DNA from: a candidate division WS1 bacterium
GTDB lineage: Bacteria; Armatimonadota; Zipacnadia; Zipacnadales; UBA11051
Length of the DNA stretch: 38,308 bases
Direction of reading: 5' to 3'
Assembly: GCA_012518355.1 (NCBI GenBank)
Contig: JAAYSP010000075.1
Span: 1-38,308 of the forward strand
This document shows, one piece after another, positions 7,008-14,875 of the stretch (within the stretch, counting starts at the first letter, position 1; each line of letters starts with the position of its first letter). A program made the position numbers and the translations under genes. Below the pieces are notes generated by a model. The model had not been told where the DNA came from, did not search any database, and worked only from the letters and a program-made list of their open reading frames with translations.

Positions 7008-8285
7008 ATGGCAGTATTGGCAATTAACGGGGGCGAACCAATTCGATCGGGTAAGCCCTATCCGGGAGTTGGCAGCGCGGCCGGTCGAACAGTGGGTAAA
7101 GAAGAGCTGGCCAACCTCGAGAAGGTCATAGAATCGGGTATGCTCAACCGCTCGGGCGGGAAGTTCATCCCCGAAGTGGAAGAGAAATTTGCCCGCCATC
7201 TGGGCATGAAGCACTGCACTGCCTCGACATCGGGCACCGCCGCCATACATATCGCTGTTGGCGCACTCAATCCGAGTCCTGGCGACGAAATCATCACCGG
7301 GCCGATAACAGACATGGGTACGGTCATCCCCATTTTGGCTCAGAACGCCATACCGGTTTTCGGTGACTTGCGTCGCGACAACATGGGCCTGGACGCAGAG
7401 GACGTCGAGCGGCGGATCACCGAGCGTACACGGGCGATTATCCCGGTGCACCTGTGTGGCAACGCTACCGACATGGATCCGCTGATGGAACTGGCCGACA
7501 AGTACAACCTGTGTGTCATCGAAGACTCCTCGCAGGCCTACGGTACCCTGTACAAGGGCAAACACGTGGGTACTATCGGCCACATGGGCACTTTCTCTCT
7601 GCAGCAAAGCAAGCACATCACCAGCGGAGATGGTGGCCTGACGGTGACCAACGATGATGAGCTGGGTGACCGCATGGCGCTATTCGCCAATAAAGGCTGG
7701 CCTCACTATGGCCGTGGCGACCGCGATTACGTCATGTTTGGTATGAACTACCGCATGACCGAACTGCAGGCCGCGGTAGTATCGGCTCAGATTGACAAGG
7801 TGGACTGGGTGACCGGTCGGCGTACAGAAATCGGTGACCGCATCTGCGAGGCAGTCAAGGACTATCCGGGCATCCAGGTGCCGTCAATCACCGAGGGCGG
7901 CCGTCATACGTACTGGTTCCTCGGTCTGTTGGTGGATCAAGAAGCTCTCGGTGTGAGCACCTCCTATCTGGCCTCAGCTTTGGCCAAGGAAGGCGCACCG
8001 GCCAACGCACACTACATCGGCAAGCCGATCTTCATGTACGACCTGCTTCGCAACAAGAAGATATATGGTGATACCGACTTCCCGTTCAGTCTGCAATCGG
8101 AAGACCAGCAAGTCCGCTACGAAGAGGGCGCAAATCCTCAGACTGAGCAGATCCTGGATGACCTTTTGCAGATACCGGTGAACGAGAACTACACCGACCA
8201 GGATACCGAAGACATCATCAAATGCTTCGAGAAGGTCTTCGCCAATCTCGATGAGTTGCGCGAAAGCTATAAAGCTCAAGCATAA
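7008..8285 (+). CDS. DegT/DnrJ/EryC1/StrS-family PLP-dependent aminotransferase
   Basis: This 425-residue protein belongs to the sugar aminotransferase fold-type I family. The PLP lysine is K202 in FSLQQSKHITSGDGG. Upstream motifs fit the family: the SGTAAIHIA cofactor-phosphate segment near residue 75, and EDSSQAYGT near 172, the E-D-x-x-Q-A-x-G motif that stacks on PLP. Members usually transfer an amino group from glutamate to a keto-sugar, or act as dehydratases. The start is the ATG at 7008, because CGGAGG ends at 7000; the ATG at 7002 is too close to it. The next gene is a Gfo/Idh/MocA oxidoreductase, the usual companion: the oxidoreductase makes a keto-sugar and this enzyme aminates it. 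The actual sugar cannot be told from the sequence. Confidence 0.9.
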   Translation: MAVLAINGGEPIRSGKPYPGVGSAAGRTVGKEELANLEKVIESGMLNRSGGKFIPEVEEKFARHLGMKHCTASTSGTAAIHIAVGALNPSPGDEIITGPITDMGTVIPILAQNAIPVFGDLRRDNMGLDAEDVERRITERTRAIIPVHLCGNATDMDPLMELADKYNLCVIEDSSQAYGTLYKGKHVGTIGHMGTFSLQQSKHITSGDGGLTVTNDDELGDRMALFANKGWPHYGRGDRDYVMFGMNYRMTELQAAVVSAQIDKVDWVTGRRTEIGDRICEAVKDYPGIQVPSITEGGRHTYWFLGLLVDQEALGVSTSYLASALAKEGAPANAHYIGKPIFMYDLLRNKKIYGDTDFPFSLQSEDQQVRYEEGANPQTEQILDDLLQIPVNENYTDQDTEDIIKCFEKVFANLDELRESYKAQA

Positions 8286-8320
8286 TCGCAGCTCGGCGAC
8301 ATAGAATAGCGGCATCCGAC

Positions 8321-8356
8321 TTGCCCCGGCGCGCGACGATCCTGCTGCCGGGGCAA
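8321..8356. other. Strong hairpin between aminotransferase and oxidoreductase genes
   Basis: TTGCCCCGGC (8321-8330) and GCCGGGGCAA (8347-8356) form a perfect 10-bp GC-rich stem with a 16-nt loop. No T-run follows on either strand, so it is more likely an mRNA-stabilising or processing hairpin than a full terminator. It could set different levels of the two gene products in one operon. Confidence 0.45.
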
Positions 8357-8409
8357 ACCTACACCATGGTGGCTGCATTTGGCGCACACCGTTTGATGGA
8401 GGGATACCG

Positions 8410-9516
8410 ATGTCTGACAAAATCAAGATAGGGGTTGTCGGTTGCGCCGGTCGCGGTGGGTCGTTTCTGAACACCTTCAACATCCACCCGCAGACTACTC
8501 TCCATGCACTGTGCGACATCAACGAAGAGGGCTTGCATGAACGTGGTGTACAGATGGGGGTGGAACACCTCTATACCGATTTCGAGCAGATGCTGGACGA
8601 AAGCGGAGTTGACGCAGTCATCATCGGTACTCCCATGCCACTACATGCTCCTCAATCCATCGCTGCTTTAGAACGGGGCATTCACGTGCTATGCGAGGTG
8701 CCCGCCACCGTGACTGTGGAGGAGTCGAAGGCACTTGTGCAGGCCGCCAACAGCAGCAACGCCACCTACATGATGGCTGAAAACTATACATATATGCGCC
8801 CCAACGTGCTGGTCAGAGCTCTGGCTGAGAAGGGACTTTTCGGGCAGGTGTACTTCGGTGAAGGCGAGTATCTGCACGAACTGAAGGAGCTAAACGAGGT
8901 TACGGTGTGGCGGCGCAAATGGCAGACCGGTATTAACGGTTGCACCTATGGCACGCACAGCCTGGGACCAGTGCTGCAGTGGATGGATGAGCGAGTGGTC
9001 AGCGTCATGAGTGTCGGGAGTGGGCATCACTATCGCGACCCCCGTGGAGATCTGTACGAAAACGAGGACAGCGTTCTTATGCTGTGCCGTATGAGCGGCG
9101 GCGGTCTGGTGAAGATACGGGTGGATATGCTTTCCGACAGGCCCCACAACATGACCTACTATGCTCTGCAGGGCACCGATGGTGTCTACGAAGCAGCCCG
9201 CGGGCTTCAAGACGAGCCGAAGATCTGGCTGCGAGAGCTGCACGGTGACAAACCCACATGGCATCCGCTGTCAGAGCTGGAAGACGATTTCATGCCCGAC
9301 ATCTGGAAAAACCCGCCTGAAGAAGCACTGCAGGCCGGCCATGGTGGTGGGGACTACTTCGAAATCATGGACTTTGTGGAGGCAATTGTCACCGGCACCC
9401 CGCCGCCGGTTGATATCCATTCCGCGATGGACATGACGCTGCCCGGTCTCGTCAGCCAACAGTCCATCGCTGAGCAATCGGTGTGGCTGGATGTGCCCGA
9501 TTCGCGAGGCTGGTAG
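8410..9516 (+). CDS. Gfo/Idh/MocA-family NAD(P)-dependent oxidoreductase
   Basis: This 368-residue protein has an N-terminal Rossmann fold with GVVGCAGRGGS (8-18) and the acidic residue of the second strand in ALCDIN (33-38). The C-terminal half is the alpha/beta dimerisation and substrate domain of the family. The usual E-K-P motif is CEVPAT here (E96-V97-P98), so the catalytic lysine is replaced by valine. A conserved histidine remains in YGTHSLGP. Some family subgroups lack the lysine and act by other mechanisms, so activity is possible but atypical. GGAGGG lies 7 nt before the ATG. It probably works with the aminotransferase upstream on a sugar substrate. Its last 27 codons are the first part of a 356-bp tandem repeat. 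Confidence 0.88.
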   Translation: MSDKIKIGVVGCAGRGGSFLNTFNIHPQTTLHALCDINEEGLHERGVQMGVEHLYTDFEQMLDESGVDAVIIGTPMPLHAPQSIAALERGIHVLCEVPATVTVEESKALVQAANSSNATYMMAENYTYMRPNVLVRALAEKGLFGQVYFGEGEYLHELKELNEVTVWRRKWQTGINGCTYGTHSLGPVLQWMDERVVSVMSVGSGHHYRDPRGDLYENEDSVLMLCRMSGGGLVKIRVDMLSDRPHNMTYYALQGTDGVYEAARGLQDEPKIWLRELHGDKPTWHPLSELEDDFMPDIWKNPPEEALQAGHGGGDYFEIMDFVEAIVTGTPPPVDIHSAMDMTLPGLVSQQSIAEQSVWLDVPDSRGW

Positions 9517-9623
9517 TCAGTTGGAGCTATCCTGGTGTTCGGGCGTTCCGCTGGAAGTAGCATCGGCTGCCTATAAGTCTGTTGCATGACGATGTGGTGG
9601 ATCCCCTCTGGTAGGCCTGACAG

Positions 9624-9788
9624 CTATAAATCCAGCGGTTCACATCTGTCGAGGTCTACTACGATTGCAGTATCGTCCTCGATGTAAGCGCATGTAGGCA
9701 CACACAATTCCGGCTTTGGCGATAGGGGATAGGTGGTAGTGCCGGGATTGAGATGCCGCACGCCGTCTGACAACTGCACTCCTGGCAC
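9624..9788 (-). pseudogene. Orphan C-terminal fragment of the YfcE-like phosphoesterase gene
   Basis: This is an in-frame copy of the last ~54 codons of the phosphoesterase gene at 9979-10533, including the stop. It starts at VPGVQLSDGVRHLNPG, just after the GHLH motif position, so it lacks all metal-binding motifs and cannot be active. At its 5' end the frame runs into the antisense of the orphan oxidoreductase tail. No start codon with a ribosome-binding site is present. The frame is fully intact, and most changes relative to the functional copy are synonymous. Confidence 0.9.
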
Positions 9789-9872
9789 ATGACGCTGCCC
9801 GGTCTCATCAGCCAGGAGTCCATCGTTGAGCAATCGGTGTGGTTAGATGTGCCCGATTCGCGCGGCTGGTAG
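9789..9872 (+). pseudogene. Orphan C-terminal fragment of the Gfo/Idh oxidoreductase gene
   Basis: These 27 codons plus TAG repeat the end of the oxidoreductase at 8410-9516, with three changed residues (V to I, Q to E, A to V) and 7 of 84 bases different. It begins exactly at the duplication junction. Although it starts with an ATG, there is no ribosome-binding site and the fragment has no functional domain. Confidence 0.9.
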
Positions 9873-9978
9873 TCAGTTGGATCTATCCTGGTGTTCGGAG
9901 GGTCCGCTGGAAGCAGCATTGGCTGCCCATAAGTCTGTTGCATGACGATGTGGTGGATCCCTCTGGTAGGCCTGACAG

Positions 9979-10533
9979 CTACAAATCCAGCGGTTCACAT
10001 CTGTCGAGGTCTACTACAATTGCAGTATCGTCCTCGATGTAAGCGCATGTAGGCACACACAATTCGGGCTTCTGCGATAGGGGATAGGTGGTGCTTCCAG
10101 GGTTCAGGTGGCGGACACCATCCGCGAGTTGCACTCCTGGCACGTGCAGATGCCCGGTCAGCAGCCAGTCCACCTTCCATTTGGCAGCCAGCGACAGCAG
10201 GTCTTCCAGAGGCTGGAGATGCCCATGAGTGGCCAAAATCCTCGTGCCTTCGATTTGTGCCAGCAGATAGGGCGACTGTATCGGTGCCTCGATTACCAGA
10301 GTGTCCACCTCAGAGTCCGCGTTGCCCTTCACAAATAGTACCGGGATGGGCAACTGGTTGAGTGCCGCAGCCAACTCTCTGGGGTTGTAGTCTGGCCCGG
10401 GTACAAACTTCGGTCCGTGGTACAGTATGTCGCCACAGTGGATGACAAGATCGCAGTCATGTAGAACTCTGTCCCAGGCGGCCTGCCATGCGGACAGGTC
10501 GCCATGTGTATCTGAGAGTACGCCTATCTTCAT
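9979..10533 (-). CDS. YfcE/MJ0936-type metallophosphoesterase
   Basis: This 184-residue protein has the full set of calcineurin-like phosphoesterase motifs in order: SDTHGD (about 7-12), CGDILYHG (about 33-40), GNAD (about 70-73), THGH (about 102-105) and GHLH (about 129-132). These bind two divalent metals. The family hydrolyses phosphodiester or phosphomonoester substrates in the cytoplasm; the natural substrate is usually unknown. The start is the ATG at 10533, with GAGGTG 6 nt before it. It lies 49 nt after the RsmJ-like gene on the same strand, so the two probably share a transcript. Its 3' third lies in unit 2 of the tandem duplication, and a second orphan copy of that part is downstream. 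Confidence 0.9.
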   Translation of the reverse strand: MKIGVLSDTHGDLSAWQAAWDRVLHDCDLVIHCGDILYHGPKFVPGPDYNPRELAAALNQLPIPVLFVKGNADSEVDTLVIEAPIQSPYLLAQIEGTRILATHGHLQPLEDLLSLAAKWKVDWLLTGHLHVPGVQLADGVRHLNPGSTTYPLSQKPELCVPTCAYIEDDTAIVVDLDRCEPLDL

Positions 10534-10582
10534 ATGCTTCACCTCTGCTGCAGCCCTGCTTCACCGCGAAGATGAACAGCGT

Positions 10583-11371
10583 TCACGGCTCGACAATTCC
10601 GTACTCGATGCGGCTGGATCCGCCCTTAGTCGTGCGCGTGATACCCAACTGGGCCCACAGCGGCGTATCATATCTCTGCTTTATCACCACTCGCCGCCTG
10701 CAGACACGTGTGGCCTCCTCCAGTGCCTCCGGTGTCACTGGCTGTTTGTCGGCAAGTTTGCGTAGTGGAGCCATCGCCTGCGACTTCTCCAGCGGCTCAT
10801 GGAACACCGGGTCGAAGTAGACCACATCAAATGCAGCATCCGGGCATTGACGCAGGTAGTCCAGGTAGTCGGCCTGCAGCACCCGTATGCGGCGCAGTAG
10901 CCCGGTAAGTCTGGCGCTGGAATCCTGGTAGGTTGCCAGTCCATGTATGGTTAGCTGCGCGATCACCGGCACCTTCTCCAGCCCCAGGACTGACCCCTCA
11001 GTGCCCACCACATGTGCGGCGACGATGGCATCGCTGGCGCGGCCGACGGTGCAGTCCAGCAGACTGTCACCGGCCTGCAAGGCCATGGCGGTGACCATCG
11101 GATCGCCCCGCCCGACTTGCAGATTGTGGATGCGCACTTTCGCCATGCTGGGGTGAAAGAAGTACTCAAGGCCGCTGTCTGGTTCGTGGTATGACACACG
11201 TCGGTCAGTCACCGTCAGCACGCCCTGTGCAGTGTTGTCCTGGCACAGCCGCTCCAGGCTGCCGGACCGCTCGACAAACGCCACTCCCAGGCGTTTGCCC
11301 CACTGCTCGGCCTGCTCGCGAAGCTCAACTGTGGAGCGCCGTGATGTTGTCACGATGATCTGGTGCGTCAT
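10583..11371 (-). CDS. RsmJ/YpiP-like class I SAM-dependent methyltransferase
   Basis: This 262-residue protein resembles the RsmJ/UPF0341 family and its Gram-positive relative YpiP. Features include the N-terminal TTSRRSTVELREQAEQWGKRL segment (cut here: TTSRRSTVELREQA), the SAM-binding strand LLDCTVGRASDAI (about 104-116), the acidic pair region VLGLEK, and the catalytic-type motif VVYFDPVF (about 182-189) followed by KQPVTPEALEEA. RsmJ methylates N2 of G1516 in 16S rRNA in E. coli; the distant relatives are less well known. The start is the ATG at 11371 with a moderate AAGGCAG site. It is the first gene of a two-gene minus-strand unit with the phosphoesterase. Confidence 0.75.
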   Translation of the reverse strand: MTHQIIVTTSRRSTVELREQAEQWGKRLGVAFVERSGSLERLCQDNTAQGVLTVTDRRVSYHEPDSGLEYFFHPSMAKVRIHNLQVGRGDPMVTAMALQAGDSLLDCTVGRASDAIVAAHVVGTEGSVLGLEKVPVIAQLTIHGLATYQDSSARLTGLLRRIRVLQADYLDYLRQCPDAAFDVVYFDPVFHEPLEKSQAMAPLRKLADKQPVTPEALEEATRVCRRRVVIKQRYDTPLWAQLGITRTTKGGSSRIEYGIVEP

Positions 11372-11681
11372 ACTCTGCCTTGCCAGTTGCGATTTATGAG
11401 CACTCGTCAGCTCTCATGGCCCTTCATAGCTCCGATTCCCGTTGACCGTATCATCGCTGAACACGATAGCGGGATGTGGATGGGACGCCATACGGTTACG
11501 GTGCATTTTCTCCTGCTCACTACAATCCAGTTAGCCTTCGCGGCGAATAGCAAACGTACCTGCCCACAACCGATCTTCCTGCAGTCCCAGATCTGTTAGC
11601 CCTGAGTGGCAGGTATCTTTTGGACGGCCACGGAAGGTGGCTCAGGGAGTATCATGAACACGAGCCCGGAGGGTGGCGGCA
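11372..11681. other. Divergent intergenic region
   Basis: A 310-bp region between the divergent RsmJ-like and transglutaminase-like genes must hold both promoters. I found no pair of -35/-10 elements good enough to name, no clear hairpin and no small gene. Confidence 0.4.
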
Positions 11682-13628
11682 ATGGCAGAATCAACAGGCT
11701 TCAAGAGTGTACAGTACAGTTGGCAATCACAAGACGATTTCCAGTCTTGCACTCGCCAGGTGGGAATTCACGTGACCACCGATGGTGTTCGCCTGGCCCC
11801 CTCAGTGATGATCCAGGACGAACTGGGACGCACACATAACGGCAACATCCAGCCCCTGACCGCCTCCACTCAGGCCCGTAAGGATTTTTTGCTGACAGCA
11901 GCGGATGTGGCTGACGGGACGCTATACTTCTATGACAGTACGCAGCGCTCAAGCGGGCGCACAGATGCGAGTGTCTCGGCGACCACACGTGTGAAACTGA
12001 ACGGACAGCGCTTACAGCCGATCCGCCACTTGCCCTCCACCGGTTGGCGCATGGTCAGGGTGCCGGCAACAGCTCTCCAACCTGGTGTCAACAGCTTCGT
12101 CTTCTCCGGTTCTGGCGGACTGCTGATAGAAGACAGCATGTATCCGAACCGTTCGGCGTGCAGCACAGATGGCGGGCGCACGTGGGACTATGATGCGATG
12201 GGGCCTCAGGGGATGAGTGATGGCGAATTCCTAGTTCGCCTGCGGCTGAATCGTAACCCGGAACGGTCCATACTCACATCGCCGGTCGTAGACCTGGCGT
12301 TACTCGCGGCGGAGAAAGGGCTGTTACCGCAGTTCGATCGCGCTACCGTGAACCTGCAGGCCGAAATGGACCAGCCTCCGGACACGGCCATCATCGTGGA
12401 GGCACGCTGCTCCAGCGATGGCGAACTATGGACACCGTGGCAGGAGGCATCACGCGCTTTTGCCGGTGACACACTACCCCGATATTTGCAGTGGCGAGCC
12501 GCGCTCAGCAGCCTCTCGGGGCAGGCCACGCCAGTGCTGAAGAGCGTGCGGCTGGTGGCTGAATTGCAACTGGCCGCTGGCCAGCGATTGAGTGGCGTCA
12601 CGATAGTCGAAAACACACCGGTTAGCTCGGTCCGGTCATCATACCGTTTCGCCTTCGAGCAGCCACACACTCGACTGGAGCTGCTACGCAAGCAATACGA
12701 CCTGAAAAAGGTGATCTCTGGCCATCGGCGAGAGTGGGACAGGCTGGTAGCGCTGCGCAACTGGTGTCGTCATAGTGCCCCGAAGGGCTGGGACAGTGGC
12801 CGCACACAGTGGTGCCCTCCATGGGATGCACTGGTGATCCTGGAAACCAACAAAACCCCACTGGCTTTGTGCATGTGTACGCACTACTCAACACTGTTTG
12901 TCCAGACCGCCGCAGCACTTGGATATGTCGCTCGCCATGTGATACTGGATCACCACTGCGTGGCGGAGGTTTGGTCGAACGAATTGCGCAAATGGGTGCT
13001 GATGGATACCGGCAACTCCGAAAATCCTGCGCACAACTGCCATTTCGAACACGATGGCATGCCGCTGAGTGCTCTGGAGTTGCGCCGGCTGTGGAAGCAG
13101 GGAAAAGCATCAGAAGTGTGGGCTGTGTATCTGTCTGGCGAGCCAGAGCGTATCATAGACGGAGACAAGCCGCTGCGTTCGTGCGCTGACCCGAAGCTGT
13201 ACCGGCGTTTTGGCATGGCGATGCGCAACAATCATCTCCTGACACCCTTCCCCGGAGAGCTAACCCACGGTAATGGAGAGTACTTTTGCGATGCTTACTT
13301 GTGGTGGGAAGACGCTCCGGTGCCCGTCGAGTCGCCCGAGTATGGCCTCACCAGCAACCGCGAAGGCGATTTTTACTGGCCGGTAAACGAAACGGCCATC
13401 GAGCTGTATGAGAGCACGGAGGAGATGGAGATAGGTGTCATACTTCGCAGCGATACGCCTAATTTCGCTGTGTTTGAAGTCAAGCTTGACCGGTGCAGGT
13501 GGCACAAACACTCATCAGAATTCATCTGGAAGCTCAAACCCGGCCGCAATTCGCTGCAGGCTCGAAGTGTTAACAGCTTCGGCGTCCGCGGACCAGTGAG
13601 TCGTGCTGTGGTGGAGGTGACATCTTAG
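11682..13628 (+). CDS. Large transglutaminase-like (papain-fold) protein
   Basis: This 648-residue protein has a transglutaminase-like core in its middle third. The probable catalytic cysteine is C399 in LALCMCTHYSTLF (C397 is close), followed by AAALGYVARHV, the histidine H425 in DHHCVAEVW and the aspartate D442 in WVLMDTGN, in the canonical Cys-His-Asp order. The N-terminal ~300 residues are beta-rich, with sialidase-like phrases such as STDGGRTWDYD and SSDGELWTPW, and the C-terminal ~130 residues look like another beta domain. There is no signal peptide, so it is predicted cytoplasmic despite a secreted-style architecture. The ATG at 11682 was chosen over a GTG at 11673 because CGGAGGG ends just before it. 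Its stop overlaps that of the convergent hydrolase gene. Function could be protease-like, amidase-like or cross-linking; I cannot say which. Confidence 0.75.
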   Translation: MAESTGFKSVQYSWQSQDDFQSCTRQVGIHVTTDGVRLAPSVMIQDELGRTHNGNIQPLTASTQARKDFLLTAADVADGTLYFYDSTQRSSGRTDASVSATTRVKLNGQRLQPIRHLPSTGWRMVRVPATALQPGVNSFVFSGSGGLLIEDSMYPNRSACSTDGGRTWDYDAMGPQGMSDGEFLVRLRLNRNPERSILTSPVVDLALLAAEKGLLPQFDRATVNLQAEMDQPPDTAIIVEARCSSDGELWTPWQEASRAFAGDTLPRYLQWRAALSSLSGQATPVLKSVRLVAELQLAAGQRLSGVTIVENTPVSSVRSSYRFAFEQPHTRLELLRKQYDLKKVISGHRREWDRLVALRNWCRHSAPKGWDSGRTQWCPPWDALVILETNKTPLALCMCTHYSTLFVQTAAALGYVARHVILDHHCVAEVWSNELRKWVLMDTGNSENPAHNCHFEHDGMPLSALELRRLWKQGKASEVWAVYLSGEPERIIDGDKPLRSCADPKLYRRFGMAMRNNHLLTPFPGELTHGNGEYFCDAYLWWEDAPVPVESPEYGLTSNREGDFYWPVNETAIELYESTEEMEIGVILRSDTPNFAVFEVKLDRCRWHKHSSEFIWKLKPGRNSLQARSVNSFGVRGPVSRAVVEVTS

Positions 13629-14683
13629 GTCTCTCGATGCCAGGCAGTCGGCTCTCCGGCGCCCAGAAAGTGCTCGAACCAATCGTAAACCACATGCTCG
13701 TGCTGTGGCGGTAGATAGTGGCCCTCGTCATGGAGCAGATAGCCCAGAGCATTCGATGTACCGTACAGCGCGTAGGCCGGTCTGGCGGCTTCGAGGTAGT
13801 TCCACGTCAGCGGGCCATCTGCGCCGGGACTGGTGCCTTCAGCGCGTCGGCCTGGCTCAGCTCCGCCGCCGATGATCAGAAGAGCGCGAGAGGCGGCAAG
13901 TGCCAGGAGTTGGTGATGGTCGAGGTCAGGTCGGGTATGAATGCGTTTCCCCAGGTACCATGGTGCATCCCAGTTGCTGAACGAAATACCTACACCGCCC
14001 TCGCAAGACAGGCCTGCGCGGAGCCGGGGATCGAACGCCATCGCGTAGAGGACCTCCTTGGCACCCAGCGAATGGCCGGCACATCCCAGCCGCCTGGGGT
14101 CTACGTTCTCGAGGGTTGCCATATAGTCGGTTGCACGTATGCAGTCCCAGAGCATTTTGCCCATGCCCGTCCACTGTGGCCAGGTCTCCAGTAGCAAGCG
14201 TGTTGTCTGCGACTCATGCCAGCGTTCATCAGCTACTCCACGGTACTGCCAGAGGTAGTTACGAGGTGTCACTGTCACATAGCCTCGACGGGCCAGATTG
14301 ACGGAAAAGCGCAGGCTGGGCCTGGTATCCGTACCAGCAGGGGACTCTATCGTCTGACTGGTGGTCGGGTGCAGCACCAACACTGCAGGCAGACACTCCC
14401 CATCGGTAGGTTGCATGACATAAGCCTCAACCCGGCAGCCGTCCTCTACCTGATAGCTGACCAGTGTACGGCTGACATCGCCGAAGTGCTGCTCGGACAG
14501 GATTTGCGGTTCTAGTGGCACCTGCTCGGGCCCGTGGCCGAGGAATTCAAGCCACCTGCCTCTCAGTACCTGTCGTTGCTGTTCCCACTGCGCCAGGGAA
14601 GGGCCGATCTGCAGAGGGGGAAGCTGGATTGCATTCGGGTCATAGTCAGATGGGGGCATGGTGAGCCGGTCCAGATTTGTCAT
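13625..14683 (-). CDS. Alpha/beta hydrolase, dienelactone hydrolase / acetyl xylan esterase-like
   Basis: This 352-residue protein has the nucleophile elbow GHSLG with S205, a preceding strand with PAVLVLHPTT, where the oxyanion hole is expected, and a C-terminal histidine in HDEGHYLPP. An acidic triad residue probably lies in the segment after LLIIGGGAEPG. The overall pattern, with a long N-terminal extension before the hydrolase core, resembles the large alpha/beta hydrolases annotated as acetyl xylan esterase- or abhydrolase_7-like. It lacks a signal peptide. The ATG at 14683 has GGAGAGG 6-8 nt upstream. The TAA stop overlaps the TAG of the convergent transglutaminase-like gene. A carbohydrate-esterase role would suit the neighbouring polysaccharide genes but is inferred. 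Confidence 0.8.
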   Translation of the reverse strand: MTNLDRLTMPPSDYDPNAIQLPPLQIGPSLAQWEQQRQVLRGRWLEFLGHGPEQVPLEPQILSEQHFGDVSRTLVSYQVEDGCRVEAYVMQPTDGECLPAVLVLHPTTSQTIESPAGTDTRPSLRFSVNLARRGYVTVTPRNYLWQYRGVADERWHESQTTRLLLETWPQWTGMGKMLWDCIRATDYMATLENVDPRRLGCAGHSLGAKEVLYAMAFDPRLRAGLSCEGGVGISFSNWDAPWYLGKRIHTRPDLDHHQLLALAASRALLIIGGGAEPGRRAEGTSPGADGPLTWNYLEAARPAYALYGTSNALGYLLHDEGHYLPPQHEHVVYDWFEHFLGAGEPTAWHRET

Positions 14684-14875
14684 GATTGGCCTCTCCGTGC
14701 AGGATAAGCGGTGTGTATCTGTTCTCACAGGGGCCGCTGATACCTCCAGTTAGGGTGATGGAGCCTGTCAGGTGAAGGTTCTCTATCTGTTGAACGCGAA
14801 TTGGGGGTGCGGCCCATACGGAGCCGCCGGATTTGGAGAAGCTGCGCGAGAAGGCAACTGAGAGAGGATAGCATC

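Larger units (their letters stand above)
9433..10143. repeat. Two-copy tandem duplication, unit 355-356 bp
   Basis: Unit 1 (9433-9788) and unit 2 (9789-10143) are direct copies. Each contains the last 27 codons of a Gfo/Idh gene, the ~110-bp convergent intergenic region and the 3' end of a phosphoesterase gene on the other strand. The functional oxidoreductase uses the tail in unit 1, and the functional phosphoesterase uses the tail in unit 2; the inner two tails are orphans. The junction at 9788/9789 joins GGCAC of the phosphoesterase to ATGACG of the oxidoreductase. Both parent sites share TGCCCGGTC nearby, a likely microhomology. The centre is nearly identical, but identity falls sharply at both sides of the junction. 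Confidence 0.95.

Noticed and set aside
8321..8356. Intrinsic terminator between the aminotransferase and oxidoreductase genes
   Set aside because: The stem is strong but no T-run follows on either strand, so it is listed only as a hairpin.
9581..9592. Shared 12-mer CTGTTGCATGAC with 32236-32247
   Set aside because: Chance matches of 12 bases are expected many times in a window of this size; flanking bases do not agree.
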